Shown one piece after another: positions 6,747 through 13,769 of a DNA stretch of 35,110 nt. The notes beneath the pieces are model-generated. The model was given only the letters and a program-made list of their open reading frames with translations, searched no databases and was not told the origin of the DNA. The DNA lies in the NCBI GenBank assembly GCA_030041095.1, contig JASHON010000048.1, positions 1-35,110 on the forward strand. Reading direction: 5' to 3'. A program made the position numbers and the translations under genes. The first letter of the stretch is position 1, and every line of letters starts with the position of its first letter. Origin of the DNA: Terriglobia bacterium (GTDB taxonomy: Bacteria; Acidobacteriota; Terriglobia; UBA7540).

Positions 6747-8354
6747 ATGACTCTCTTAAAACCGCGAAAAATCACCGCCCGCCATCGTGCCACCAGCCGG
6801 GCCAACGGCCGCCGCTCTCACGGCCCGAAAACTCCGCGCGGCAAGCGCGCCGTCTCTTTGAACGCCCTCAAGCACGGCCTGCGCTCGCGGACCGGGGCGC
6901 GCCCGCTCTGGCAGGCAATGACGGCGATGGGTGAGGACGCGGAACGCTATCCGGCGTTGCTCGAAGAAGCGGTCCGTTCGTTTCCGCCCGGGTGCGCCCT
7001 GGAGCGGGCTCTGTGCGAGGAGATCACGGGGTTGCGTTTGAAGCTGGAGCGCAACCAGCGGGCGCAGGAAGCGAAGCTGGTGCGAACGTTCGAGCGGCTG
7101 GAGCAGTCGCGTCTGAAGCGGCGAAGGGAGCTGGAGAGTGGCGTGGGCTATGACGGTCCGCAGGCGGAGGTGAAGGAGAAAGGGCTGCTGGCCGCTCCGG
7201 ATTGCCCGGCCAAGTTCACGGAGGTGGAAGCGTGTCTGGAGCGGCTGGAAGAGCACATTGAGAACGGCTGGTTCAGCGAGGAAACGGAGTTGGAGGCGCT
7301 CTACGGCGCGAAGCCGACGTTTCGCGGCGCGGGCATCATCAACGCGTTTCGAGCCTTGAGCGAGCATCCGGAGGATGAAGAGCTTCTGGCAAGCTTGCGG
7401 ATGATGCTGCACGAGGAGGAGCGGGACATTGCGGAAGCGCGCCAGAGCTATCTGGCGGAGCAGGTGGAGATCACACCGGCCCTGCGGATGGAATGCCTGG
7501 CGCCGGTCGGCGATGCGGAATACGCTGCGCTGGAGCGGCGGGAAGCCATCTTGCACCAGCAGCTCGAGCGGAAGATCAAGCTGCTGCTGGCGATGCAGGC
7601 CGCGCGCCGCAAGCAGGTCCGTGAGCAAAGCCTCGAGCAAGACCAGGAGCAAAGCCCCGGCCAGGGGAAGGAGCAAGGCCATAATCAGGGCAATGACGGC
7701 AGGGAGGACGCAGTGCGGGAGCCGCTCGGGTGGATAGAGCGAGCGTCGGGCGCTCGAAGCCGTTCATCGGCTGTGAAGGGCAGCGCCCCTGCGAAGGCCT
7801 CGAAGGCGGGGAAAGCCTCGCATCCAGCGGTCAAGGGCGGGAAGACGAACGGGCGCGGAGTGTCCCTGCAGCAGAAGCTGACCGGGCCTCGCCGCCGGGA
7901 ACGGCACGGCGACATGGCGGAGATGGTGCAGAGAATCAGTGAGGTTTACGGTCTGCCACCGAACAGAGCTGAATCGAAGGGAAGGGAGCAGGGGGCTGAG
8001 CCTGCGCCGGGACCGGCGAAGGAGGCGAAGAGCGGCGCAGTGCGAACGCGCGCCGTGCCCGACGGTTCAGCAAACGGACCAGCTTCGACGGCCCGTTCCG
8101 GCCCCAGTTCCGATGATGCCTCCGGCGCTTCGGCCGCGACCGCAAGCGCAGAGAAGAATGGCTCTGAGTCACCCGCTTCTGAAACCACGCCGCCTGCTCG
8201 TAAAGGTGAAGCAGGCGAAGCGCCCCGTAAGGCACACGATGCGCCCGCATCCCCATCCCGCGCTTCCGCCCCGTGGCCACCGCCGCCCACGCCTGCCGAT
8301 TACTTGCGGCGTCGCCCGATCTTCACGCGATCGGAGTTGGATAAGCTCTGGTAA
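6747..8354 (+). CDS. uncharacterised 'SHGPKTPRGK..NALKHGL' protein, charged and low-complexity
   Basis: Function unknown. The 535-residue product begins with a basic, conserved-looking segment (residues 17-47: RATSRANGRRSHGPKTPRGK followed by ALNALKHGLRS-like residues). I recognise this N-terminus from many hypothetical proteins of Acidobacteria and neighbouring phyla. Residues about 60-310 are very rich in Glu, Arg, Leu and Ala and are probably long helices or coiled coil. A Gln/Glu/Gly-rich linker follows (about 290-320), then a Pro/Ala/Ser-rich disordered part, and the end 'YLRRRPIFTRSELDKLW' looks ordered. There is no signal peptide and no membrane helix. The start ATG at 6747 matches the usual position of this motif; the ribosome binding site is weak. 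It lies between repeat zones, directly after the heptamer array. The basic N-terminus suggests nucleic-acid binding, but that is a guess. Confidence 0.7.
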   Translation: MTLLKPRKITARHRATSRANGRRSHGPKTPRGKRAVSLNALKHGLRSRTGARPLWQAMTAMGEDAERYPALLEEAVRSFPPGCALERALCEEITGLRLKLERNQRAQEAKLVRTFERLEQSRLKRRRELESGVGYDGPQAEVKEKGLLAAPDCPAKFTEVEACLERLEEHIENGWFSEETELEALYGAKPTFRGAGIINAFRALSEHPEDEELLASLRMMLHEEERDIAEARQSYLAEQVEITPALRMECLAPVGDAEYAALERREAILHQQLERKIKLLLAMQAARRKQVREQSLEQDQEQSPGQGKEQGHNQGNDGREDAVREPLGWIERASGARSRSSAVKGSAPAKASKAGKASHPAVKGGKTNGRGVSLQQKLTGPRRRERHGDMAEMVQRISEVYGLPPNRAESKGREQGAEPAPGPAKEAKSGAVRTRAVPDGSANGPASTARSGPSSDDASGASAATASAEKNGSESPASETTPPARKGEAGEAPRKAHDAPASPSRASAPWPPPPTPADYLRRRPIFTRSELDKLW

Positions 8355-8393
8355 CCGTTTTCTCTTCCCGCGACGTGGTGAGAAATGGACCCT

Positions 8394-8484
8394 GTCATCC
8401 TGAGCGAAGCGAAGGATCCCGGTATTTTGCTTTGCGTAGCGCCGGCATCTTGCCGGCCTTGAAAAATGCCGCCGGGACGGCGGC
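8394..8484. repeat. TGTCAT-arm plus third copy of the GCCGGC hairpin module
   Basis: A 'TGTCATCCTGAGCGAAGCG' arm near 8394 is followed by 'cggtattttgctt' and then GCCGGC-ATCTT-GCCGGC (8441-8457), in the same 'cgtagc' context as copies 1 and 2. The second hairpin of the module is here GCCGCCG-GGA-CGGCGGC (8468-8484) instead of GCCGGC-TGGAA-GCCGGC, so both arms changed together. Confidence 0.7.
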
Positions 8485-8584
8485 GCTCCGGCGAGGGTCG
8501 CAAACCCCGTCATCATGAGTCGGTATTTTGCTTGTCAACCCAATGCAGAGATGCTTCGCTCAACCGCTTCGCATTGGTTATGGT

Positions 8585-8671
8585 GCGGCTGTGCCGCCTG
8601 ACGTGCGGAAAGGCTTGCCTTTCCGAGAGCGCCGGTGATCGAATTATTTGCGCCGAGGCTGCGCCTCGGCG
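8585..8671. repeat. cluster of three perfect hairpins with different stems
   Basis: GCGGC-TGT-GCCGC (8585-8597), CGGAAAGGC-TT-GCCTTTCCG (8606-8625) and CGCCGAGGC-TGC-GCCTCGGCG (8651-8671) follow one another within 90 bp. All stems are perfect, all loops are two or three bases, and the stems share no sequence beyond GGC/GCC next to the loop. Confidence 0.75.
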
Positions 8672-8837
8672 ACGTTGAAACCCTCCCCCGAAGCCCGCCG
8701 CCTCGGTAACGCACAACGCGCAGGCCAGCAAACCCTGTCATCCTGAGCGTCCACAGCTTGGGCTGCCAATCTGGGGCATGACACGCGGCGCCAGGGCACG
8801 ATTCCGGCTCGCTGAATACAAGGGGCTTAGCGCCGTG

Positions 8838-8907
8838 TGTCATGCAGAGCGAAGCGAAGGATCCCGGTATTTTGCTTTTCAACCAAATCGCTTCGCTCAG
8901 CATGACA
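8838..8907. repeat. REP-like inverted repeat with 20-bp arms
   Basis: The left arm (8838-8857, beginning TGTCATGC.GAGCGAAGCGA in pattern) and the right arm (8888-8907) are complementary at 19 of 20 positions around a 30-bp centre that includes 'cggtattttgctt'. The same central words occur near 8419 and 8519, which marks three related insertions or duplications in this zone. Confidence 0.8.
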
Positions 8908-8984
8908 TCCTCAGTCTTATTGAGCAGCCTGATGGAGGTCGATGAAGGCAAGGGAACAGACGGAGGAGGCGGACCACCTACAAC

Positions 8985-9026
8985 TGACCACTGACAACTG
9001 ACTGCTGACAACTGATAGCTGATAAC
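8985..9026. repeat. heptanucleotide tandem array (6 x TGAYNNC)
   Basis: TGACCAC, TGACAAC, TGACTGC, TGACAAC, TGATAGC and TGATAAC follow in register, with a degenerate unit before them (ctacaac). It is the same repeat as at 6622-6726. It is followed 11 bp later by 'ccccatgacc', resembling the 'cccccatgact' at the start of the gene after the large array, but here only a 23-codon frame (9038-9109) follows. Confidence 0.8.
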
Positions 9027-9049
9027 TGTTCAACCCCATGACCAACAAT

Positions 9050-9181
9050 CCCAGTAACTTACTGAAAACAAACAATAGCGAAGAGGGCCGCAACCAACAA
9101 ACCCAGTAAATTGATGAAAATGGGAGTGTTATCAACATTCGCCCGGCAATAACCCAATAAGTTTATGAAAACAAGCAAGAT
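9050..9181. repeat. three degenerate repeats at 51-52 bp spacing
   Basis: CCCAGTAACTTACTGAAAA (9050), CCCAGTAAATTGATGAAAA (9102) and CCCAATAAGTTTATGAAAA (9153) share a 19-bp core at intervals of 52 and 51 bp. The first two also share 'accaacaa' before the core. Intervening sequences are mostly different, although the flank of the first and third ('caagcaagatagc', 'caaacaatagc') shows decayed similarity, which suggests an old tandem duplication rather than a CRISPR array. Confidence 0.6.
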
Positions 9182-9291
9182 AGCTGCGAATGCAAAGCGA
9201 GGAGAGGGGCGACGTCCTGAAGACCATTGAAACCACAAAAGCTGGATTACAGCATCCTTGCAAGAGACTTATCGTCTGACTCCTGACTTCC

Positions 9292-9324
9292 ATATCCCGC
9301 AGGGATATCAAGGGCGGAGCCCTT
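9292..9324. repeat. two adjacent stem-variable hairpins
   Basis: ATATCCC-GCA-GGGATAT (9292-9308) and AAGGGC-GGA-GCCCTT (9310-9324) are separated by one base. Both are perfect, have three-base loops and have unrelated stems, like those at 8585-8671. Confidence 0.65.
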
Positions 9325-9403
9325 GCCTGGTTAGTGTTGTTTGGAGGCAACGCCACCCCATGTTCCGGAATCTCACCAGTTTGAAAGTGCTCTAATGGCT
9401 GCC

Positions 9404-9432
9404 TTGCTCGCCGTGGGGCTGAAGCGTATACT
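9404..9432 (+). promoter_or_regulatory. promoter of the exported paralogue pair
   Basis: TTGCTC (9404-9409) and TATACT (9427-9432) are 17 bp apart. A start near 9439 would give a leader of about 140 nt before the ATG at 9579. Confidence 0.45.
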
Positions 9433-9578
9433 TTGGCTAGAGAGTAGCCGACGAGCCCACAACGAGGCGCCGTTTGCCATCCGCCGGCAAACGTTCAGGG
9501 CGTAGAGGCCCACGCGGCGATGGCGTTGTCGGTCCCTCGGGTAGCGATCGCTGCTCGCCCCGCAAGACAGGAGGCCGT

Positions 9579-10331
9579 ATGAAGAAACTTCGTTTCGCCT
9601 TGACACCGACCTTGACATTTCTAGTGGCCGGCGTGCTTGTCCAAGCAGCGACCAAGCCTTCTCCTCCGCTCATCCCTGCGGGCACGACACTGACCGTGAG
9701 TTTAGGTACGACGCTCACGGACAAGACCAACAAAACCGGTGATAAGTTCACTGGGCTGGTGAAAGAGCCTGTCTTTTCTAATGGCAAGCAAGTGCTTCCC
9801 CAGTGGAGCACCGTAAACGGACATATTGCATTTTTGAAGCCTTCGGGCCGCGTTGCGGGGAAGGCACAGATGAGGCTGGTTCTTGATTCCATTGTTACCC
9901 CGGACGGGGTTGTCTATCCTTTGAACGGGACACTGGAGGAGGCACAGGGTGGAGTTTGCGCTCACACAGCGACAACCGGTAAGACGAAAGCGGACGAGGA
10001 AGGCACGATCACCGGATGCGGCAAGAGCAAGAAGCATGCCTTGGAGGCGATGGGTATCGCCGGCGGCGTCGGCGCTGGCGTTGGCACGAGCGTCGCGATG
10101 GGCAAGGAAATCGAGTGTGAGTGGTACGGATATTGCCCGCCAGGCGGCTCGGGCATTGGCACGGATATTGCCTACGGCGCGGGAATTGGCGCAGGTACGG
10201 CGCTCGTTTATACTCTGTTCAAACATGAGAAGCACATCGTTCTCGTGGAGGGTGACACTTTAACGTTCACTGTAGACCGCACGACGATGGCAGATCGGAC
10301 AGCTCCGGCAGCGGCTCCGGCTTCCGATTGA
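9579..10331 (+). CDS. exported protein of unknown function, paralogue 1 (glycine-zipper tail)
   Basis: This 250-residue protein has a clear signal peptide (MKKLRFALTPTLTFLVAGVLVQA). An all-beta region follows with the pattern 'PAGTTLTVSLGTTLTDKTNKTGD..TGLVKEPV....VLPQWSTVNGHI' and 'GKAQMRLVLDSIVTPDGVVYPL', and then a glycine-rich stretch (about 160-215) resembling a glycine-zipper membrane or surface segment. The order 'limit a value, allow a G-K-x-x-M/R...D-G' recalls the TrbI/VirB10 C-terminal fold, but that is only inference. The start ATG at 9579 is chosen over upstream alternatives because AGGAGG lies four bases before it and the signal peptide starts there. The next gene is a diverged copy 19 bp downstream, so they form an operon. 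It probably acts in the periplasm or at the outer membrane. Confidence 0.8.
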   Translation: MKKLRFALTPTLTFLVAGVLVQAATKPSPPLIPAGTTLTVSLGTTLTDKTNKTGDKFTGLVKEPVFSNGKQVLPQWSTVNGHIAFLKPSGRVAGKAQMRLVLDSIVTPDGVVYPLNGTLEEAQGGVCAHTATTGKTKADEEGTITGCGKSKKHALEAMGIAGGVGAGVGTSVAMGKEIECEWYGYCPPGGSGIGTDIAYGAGIGAGTALVYTLFKHEKHIVLVEGDTLTFTVDRTTMADRTAPAAAPASD

Positions 10332-10350
10332 TTCCCGTGCAGGAGGCGCG

Positions 10351-11064
10351 ATGTTCATCAGGCGAACGGGACTGTTTTTCTTTCTGATCTTGCTGGTTGG
10401 TTCGCTGAGTCCGGCCGCTTTGGTTGGCGCAAGCAACGTTCCTGTCGGGTCCTTGCCGATTGGCACGCAGATCGAAGTTCAGCTCACAACAACGTTAAGC
10501 AGTTCGGCAAACAAAGTGGGAGACCCGTTTCTCGCACAAGTGGAAAACCCCATCTTTCTGCAAGGTGAAGAAGTGATTCAGGCAGGAAGTACGTTGCGCG
10601 GTCATGTGACTTTCGTCAAGCGGCCAGGCCGTTTGCACGGTAGGGGCGAAATGCGCGTGGTAGCGGACAGCATTCTTACCAAAGACCAAAAAACCCTATA
10701 TCAATTTAAGGCGGGGCTCATTAGCTTCGGTATTGCTTCCGAAACCGGCGTCAAACAAAAGGGGAATGAAGGCACTCTTGAAGGCCCTGGGAAGAGCGTC
10801 AAACAAGGCGCCAAGGATACAGGCATTGCTACGGCGGCCGGGGCGGGAATGGGCGCCATTGTCGCCGGCGGCCAGGGCGCTCTTTATGGCGCCGGAATTG
10901 GAGCGTTGGCTATGGCCGTCGGCCTGCTCGCCAGACATCACAAAGATGTTGTGGTCAACGCGGGAACTGATCTTACCTTCCAACTCACGACGCTCGGCAC
11001 TGAGTCCAAGCCATCGAAGTTGGGTGGTTATTCTGCGCCCTTTGTTTGTCCCACCTGCCAGTAA
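10351..11064 (+). CDS. exported protein of unknown function, paralogue 2 (glycine-zipper tail)
   Basis: This 237-residue paralogue of the preceding protein has the signal peptide MFIRRTGLFFFLILLVGSLSPAALVGA, then 'PIGTQIEVQLTTTLSSSANKVGDPF..QVENPIF..GEEVIQAGSTLRGHVTFVKRPGRLHGRGEMRVVADSI' and a glycine-zipper region (about 155-195). The ending 'PFVCPTCQ' carries a Cys-x-x-Cys that the first copy lacks at that place. AGGAGG precedes the ATG by five bases, and the gene lies 19 bp after paralogue 1. Both probably act together in the envelope. A hairpin GCTGGA...TCCAGC (11084-11102) follows in the convergent gap but has no T-run. Confidence 0.8.
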   Translation: MFIRRTGLFFFLILLVGSLSPAALVGASNVPVGSLPIGTQIEVQLTTTLSSSANKVGDPFLAQVENPIFLQGEEVIQAGSTLRGHVTFVKRPGRLHGRGEMRVVADSILTKDQKTLYQFKAGLISFGIASETGVKQKGNEGTLEGPGKSVKQGAKDTGIATAAGAGMGAIVAGGQGALYGAGIGALAMAVGLLARHHKDVVVNAGTDLTFQLTTLGTESKPSKLGGYSAPFVCPTCQ

Positions 11065-11115
11065 AGAGGTTCCCGCGGCGCTTGCTGGAGGCTCGATCCA
11101 GCCAAATCCTTCAGT

Positions 11116-12096
11116 CTACACGGCCATTTTTTTCTTGATGTCAGCCACAATCTGCTTGCCGTGAAAGCGCCCGTTCTCGATAAAAATCTCGTTCGTGTTC
11201 ATCCCCGCGATAATCACGCCGGCAAGGTACAGTCCTGGTACATTGGACTCCAGCGTCTTTTCGTCGCATGAGGGCCGCAGCGTGTCTGGGTTCACGGCCA
11301 CCCCTGCGCCGGTGATGAATTCGAAATCCGGATGGTAACCCGTCATCGCGAACACCTGATCGGTTTCGACGTGAAACGTTTCCCCGGAAGCTCGCTGAAT
11401 GCAGAGATGGCTCCGTGTAATTTGCTTCACCTGGCAATCAGGCAAAGCTCGGATGGAATTATCTTTGATCCGGTTTTCGAGGTCGGGCCTGATCCAATAT
11501 TTAATATGACGGCTGAGCTGATGTTCCCGGTAGATCAGCGTAACCTCGGCGCCGTGCCGATACAGATCGAGAGCGGCCACGGCGGCAGAATTCGCGGCTC
11601 CAATCACTGCCACCTTTCTCCCGTAAAAGGCGTGTGCGTCAGCATAATAATGGGAAACGTGGGGCAGCTCCTCGCCGGGAATTCCGAGAAGGTTTGGAAG
11701 GTCATAATAGCCCGTAGCCAAAACCACGAAGCGTCCACGATAAATTTCCTGCTTTTGCCACGGTCCTTCAACGGCCAGCAAAAAGCCTGGAGGTTTCGGC
11801 TGTACGGAAAGTACGCGCTCACCCATCCGAATCTTGAGCCGGTAAAATTCGGCAACACGCCGGTAGTATTCCAGGGCCTCGGCGCGGGTGGGTTTCACGT
11901 TAAGGCTGGGAAGGGGCAGGTCGCCGATCTCCAGGCGCTCCCGGCTGGTGAAGAACGTCATCCCGGGAGGGTAATGAAACAAAGAATTAACCAAACATCC
12001 CTTCTCGAGAATGACCGGCTTCAGGTCGGCCCGCTGGGCTTCAATGGCGCAGGCAAGTCCCGTTGGGCCGGCGCCGACAATCAACAGGTCATGCAT
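11116..12096 (-). CDS. ypdA: YpdA-family FAD/NAD(P)-dependent (bacillithiol-type) disulfide reductase
   Basis: This 326-residue flavoprotein resembles YpdA, the NADPH-dependent reductase assigned to bacillithiol disulfide in Firmicutes. The FAD motif is GAGPTG (8-13); the NADPH motif is VIGAANSA (164-171). 'YHPDFEFITGAGVAVNPDTLRPSCDEKTLESNVPGLYLAG' contains the final FAD-binding segment, and the end 'NEIFIENGRFHGKQI' is typical of the family. The residue at the place of the Cys reported in Staphylococcus YpdA (GGGPCG) is Thr12 here; Cys16 or Cys34 might substitute. The start ATG at 12096 overlaps the end of parB by eight bases, so translation is probably coupled. Bacillithiol genes occur in Acidobacteria, which fits, but none is in this window. 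Confidence 0.85.
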   Translation of the reverse strand: MHDLLIVGAGPTGLACAIEAQRADLKPVILEKGCLVNSLFHYPPGMTFFTSRERLEIGDLPLPSLNVKPTRAEALEYYRRVAEFYRLKIRMGERVLSVQPKPPGFLLAVEGPWQKQEIYRGRFVVLATGYYDLPNLLGIPGEELPHVSHYYADAHAFYGRKVAVIGAANSAAVAALDLYRHGAEVTLIYREHQLSRHIKYWIRPDLENRIKDNSIRALPDCQVKQITRSHLCIQRASGETFHVETDQVFAMTGYHPDFEFITGAGVAVNPDTLRPSCDEKTLESNVPGLYLAGVIIAGMNTNEIFIENGRFHGKQIVADIKKKMAV

Positions 12097-12919
12097 CTTC
12101 GTTTTTTTCCAGCGTCTCGAGGATTCGCCGGAGGGCTTGGATAATATCGCCGCGCTCCACGTTTTTCCGGCGAAATCGGAGCGTCAGTTTGAATTCCTTG
12201 GAAGGCGAAGCGTACTGGAAGATTCCGGGCCGCGCAGGAGCGCCGCTGTTCCGTTCCGCGCGCGCCTGATCGCGGCTCAGGCTCTTTGCGCTGAAGCGCC
12301 GCAGGAGGTCCATCATCTTGGCGTCGCTGGGTTGCCGGGCAATCTGGAGAAGCTGCGACTTGGAAAGCACGCCGCTCTCGATGCACGCGGCCTTGATTTC
12401 GTCAGGAATCGAGCGCAGGCTCAGGGCCTCAGTGACGGAAGAGCGTCCTTTGCTCACCCGGCGCCCGATTTCCTCGTGGGTGAGTCCAAACCGGTCGGCC
12501 AGCGCCTGCAATCCATCGGCTTCCTCGAAAGGCGTCAGGTCCTTTCTTTGAAGGTTCTCGATCAGCGCCAACTCGAGGGTTTCTGCGTCGCTCACCTCTT
12601 TCTCGATGCAGGGCAATTCGCGGAGTCCGGCGGCGCGCGCCGCGTGATACCGGCGCTCGCCGGAAATGATCAGATACTTTTCAGCTTCCGGGAGATAGCG
12701 CACCAGCAGCGGCTCGAGCACACCCTTCTCGCGAACCGAGTCGATCAAACCCTGCAAATCGCCCAGGTCCTTACGAGGCTGGTCCGCGTTGGGTTGCACC
12801 TCTTCGAGCGGGATCATTCGGCCAATGGCCGCGCCCGTGCGCGAAATCATTTCTTCTACGTAGTGCGCGTCGTGCCGCATTTTCACGGTCAGCGGCAGGC
12901 CCGCCCGTCTATTGGACAC
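12089..12919 (-). CDS. parB: ParB-family chromosome partition protein
   Basis: This 276-residue ParB/Spo0J homologue is the CTPase clamp that loads at parS and spreads on DNA. Its N-terminal ParB/sulfiredoxin-like domain has GERRYHAARAAGL (87-99) and ENLQRKDLTPFEEA (121-134). The helix-turn-helix is THEEIGRRVSKGRSSVTEALSL (about 147-168), and a C-terminal dimerisation region follows. The start is GTG at 12919, with GGGAGG eight bases upstream, overlapping the parA stop by 11 bases; a longer reading from TTG at 12940 lacks such a site. No parS (TGTTCCACGTGGAACA-type) was found in the window. parA-parB-ypdA form an overlapping unit. Confidence 0.93.
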   Translation of the reverse strand: MSNRRAGLPLTVKMRHDAHYVEEMISRTGAAIGRMIPLEEVQPNADQPRKDLGDLQGLIDSVREKGVLEPLLVRYLPEAEKYLIISGERRYHAARAAGLRELPCIEKEVSDAETLELALIENLQRKDLTPFEEADGLQALADRFGLTHEEIGRRVSKGRSSVTEALSLRSIPDEIKAACIESGVLSKSQLLQIARQPSDAKMMDLLRRFSAKSLSRDQARAERNSGAPARPGIFQYASPSKEFKLTLRFRRKNVERGDIIQALRRILETLEKNEDA

Positions 12920-13673
12920 GTTGCAATACCTCCCGCGCAAGCCGCTCGTAATCCTGCGCGCCTGAGGAATCCGGAGCGAAGGTAAAAACAGTCTCCTTGT
13001 ACGCCGGGCTCTCTTCGAGCCGCACGTTCTTGTTCACGACGGTTTTGAACACCTTGTCTCCGAAGACCGTACAAACTTGTTTGTGGATGTCGCGCGCCAG
13101 GTTCGTGCGCTTGTCGAACAGGGTGATCACCACCCCGAGGAGTTGAAGCTCCGGATTGGGCCTGGAGCGAATCCGCTCCAGCGTGTCGAGAAGATCGTCG
13201 CTTCCCTCCATGGCGTAATACGCCGCCTGGATGGGCACCAGCAGATGCGTTGAAGCGACCAACGCGTTCACCGTGATCAGGCCCAGCGCGGGAGGTGTGT
13301 CGATGAGAATCATGTCGAATTCGTCACGGCACGGCGCCAAGGCGTCTTTCAAGCGATAGGGCGCATCGAACTGGCCCACCAGAAGCGTTTCGAGCTTTGC
13401 GAGGGCGATCTTTGCAGGCGCCACGCACAAGTTGGGCGTGCGGGTGGGTTTCACCACTTCCGCCAGCTTGACGTGATGGTCGGCAAGGACGTCGTAGACG
13501 GATTGCGCCAATTCGTCGAGTGGAAAAAACGTGAGGGTGGTATTGGCCTGGGGATCGAGATCGATGAGCAGGGTTCGCTTCTTTTTCATCGCGAACGCTG
13601 CCGCCAGGTTCGTCGCGGTGGTTGTCTTGCCCACCCCGCCCTTCTGGTTGGCAATCGCGATGACAGTAGTCAT
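12909..13673 (-). CDS. parA: ParA-family chromosome partition ATPase
   Basis: This 254-residue ParA/Soj ATPase drives segregation by forming an ATP-dependent gradient on the nucleoid. The deviant Walker A motif KGGVGKTT (11-18) has the signature lysine. Walker A' is LIDLDPQAN (36-44) and Walker B is MILIDTPP (121-128). The start ATG at 13673 gives the canonical MTTVIAIANQKGGVGKTT beginning; the TTG six codons upstream has no better ribosome binding site. parB overlaps its end by 11 bases. The length is standard for chromosomal ParA without an N-terminal extension. Confidence 0.95.
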   Translation of the reverse strand: MTTVIAIANQKGGVGKTTTATNLAAAFAMKKKRTLLIDLDPQANTTLTFFPLDELAQSVYDVLADHHVKLAEVVKPTRTPNLCVAPAKIALAKLETLLVGQFDAPYRLKDALAPCRDEFDMILIDTPPALGLITVNALVASTHLLVPIQAAYYAMEGSDDLLDTLERIRSRPNPELQLLGVVITLFDKRTNLARDIHKQVCTVFGDKVFKTVVNKNVRLEESPAYKETVFTFAPDSSGAQDYERLAREVLQRVQ

Positions 13674-13769
13674 AGGAGCCGTGAAGCGCAAGAATGCGCA
13701 GGCAATGCGTGGCGAGCGCGGCGCCGGGAGCTTTGCGGAGCGCTTGGTTCTGTCTGCCGCAAACTGACT

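Larger units (their letters stand above)
8355..9403. other. 1-kb gene-free repeat zone
   Basis: No protein gene is supported between the NALKHGL gene and the promoter at 9404. Practically all recognisable content is repetitive: TGTCAT elements, stem-variable hairpins, the second heptamer array and the 51-bp repeats. A 23-codon frame at 9038-9109 lacks a ribosome binding site and overlaps the repeats, so I do not call it. Confidence 0.55.

Noticed and set aside
6756-7682. 308-codon open frame antisense to the NALKHGL gene
   Set aside because: The plus-strand product carries a known N-terminal motif, while the antisense product is Leu/Arg-rich without motifs.
9050-9181. CRISPR array
   Set aside because: Only three imperfect 19-bp repeats, decayed similarity in the spacers and no cas genes in the window.
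11084-11102. Terminator between the paralogue pair and ypdA
   Set aside because: The GCTGGA/TCCAGC stem has only 6 bp and no T-run on either side; kept only as a remark.
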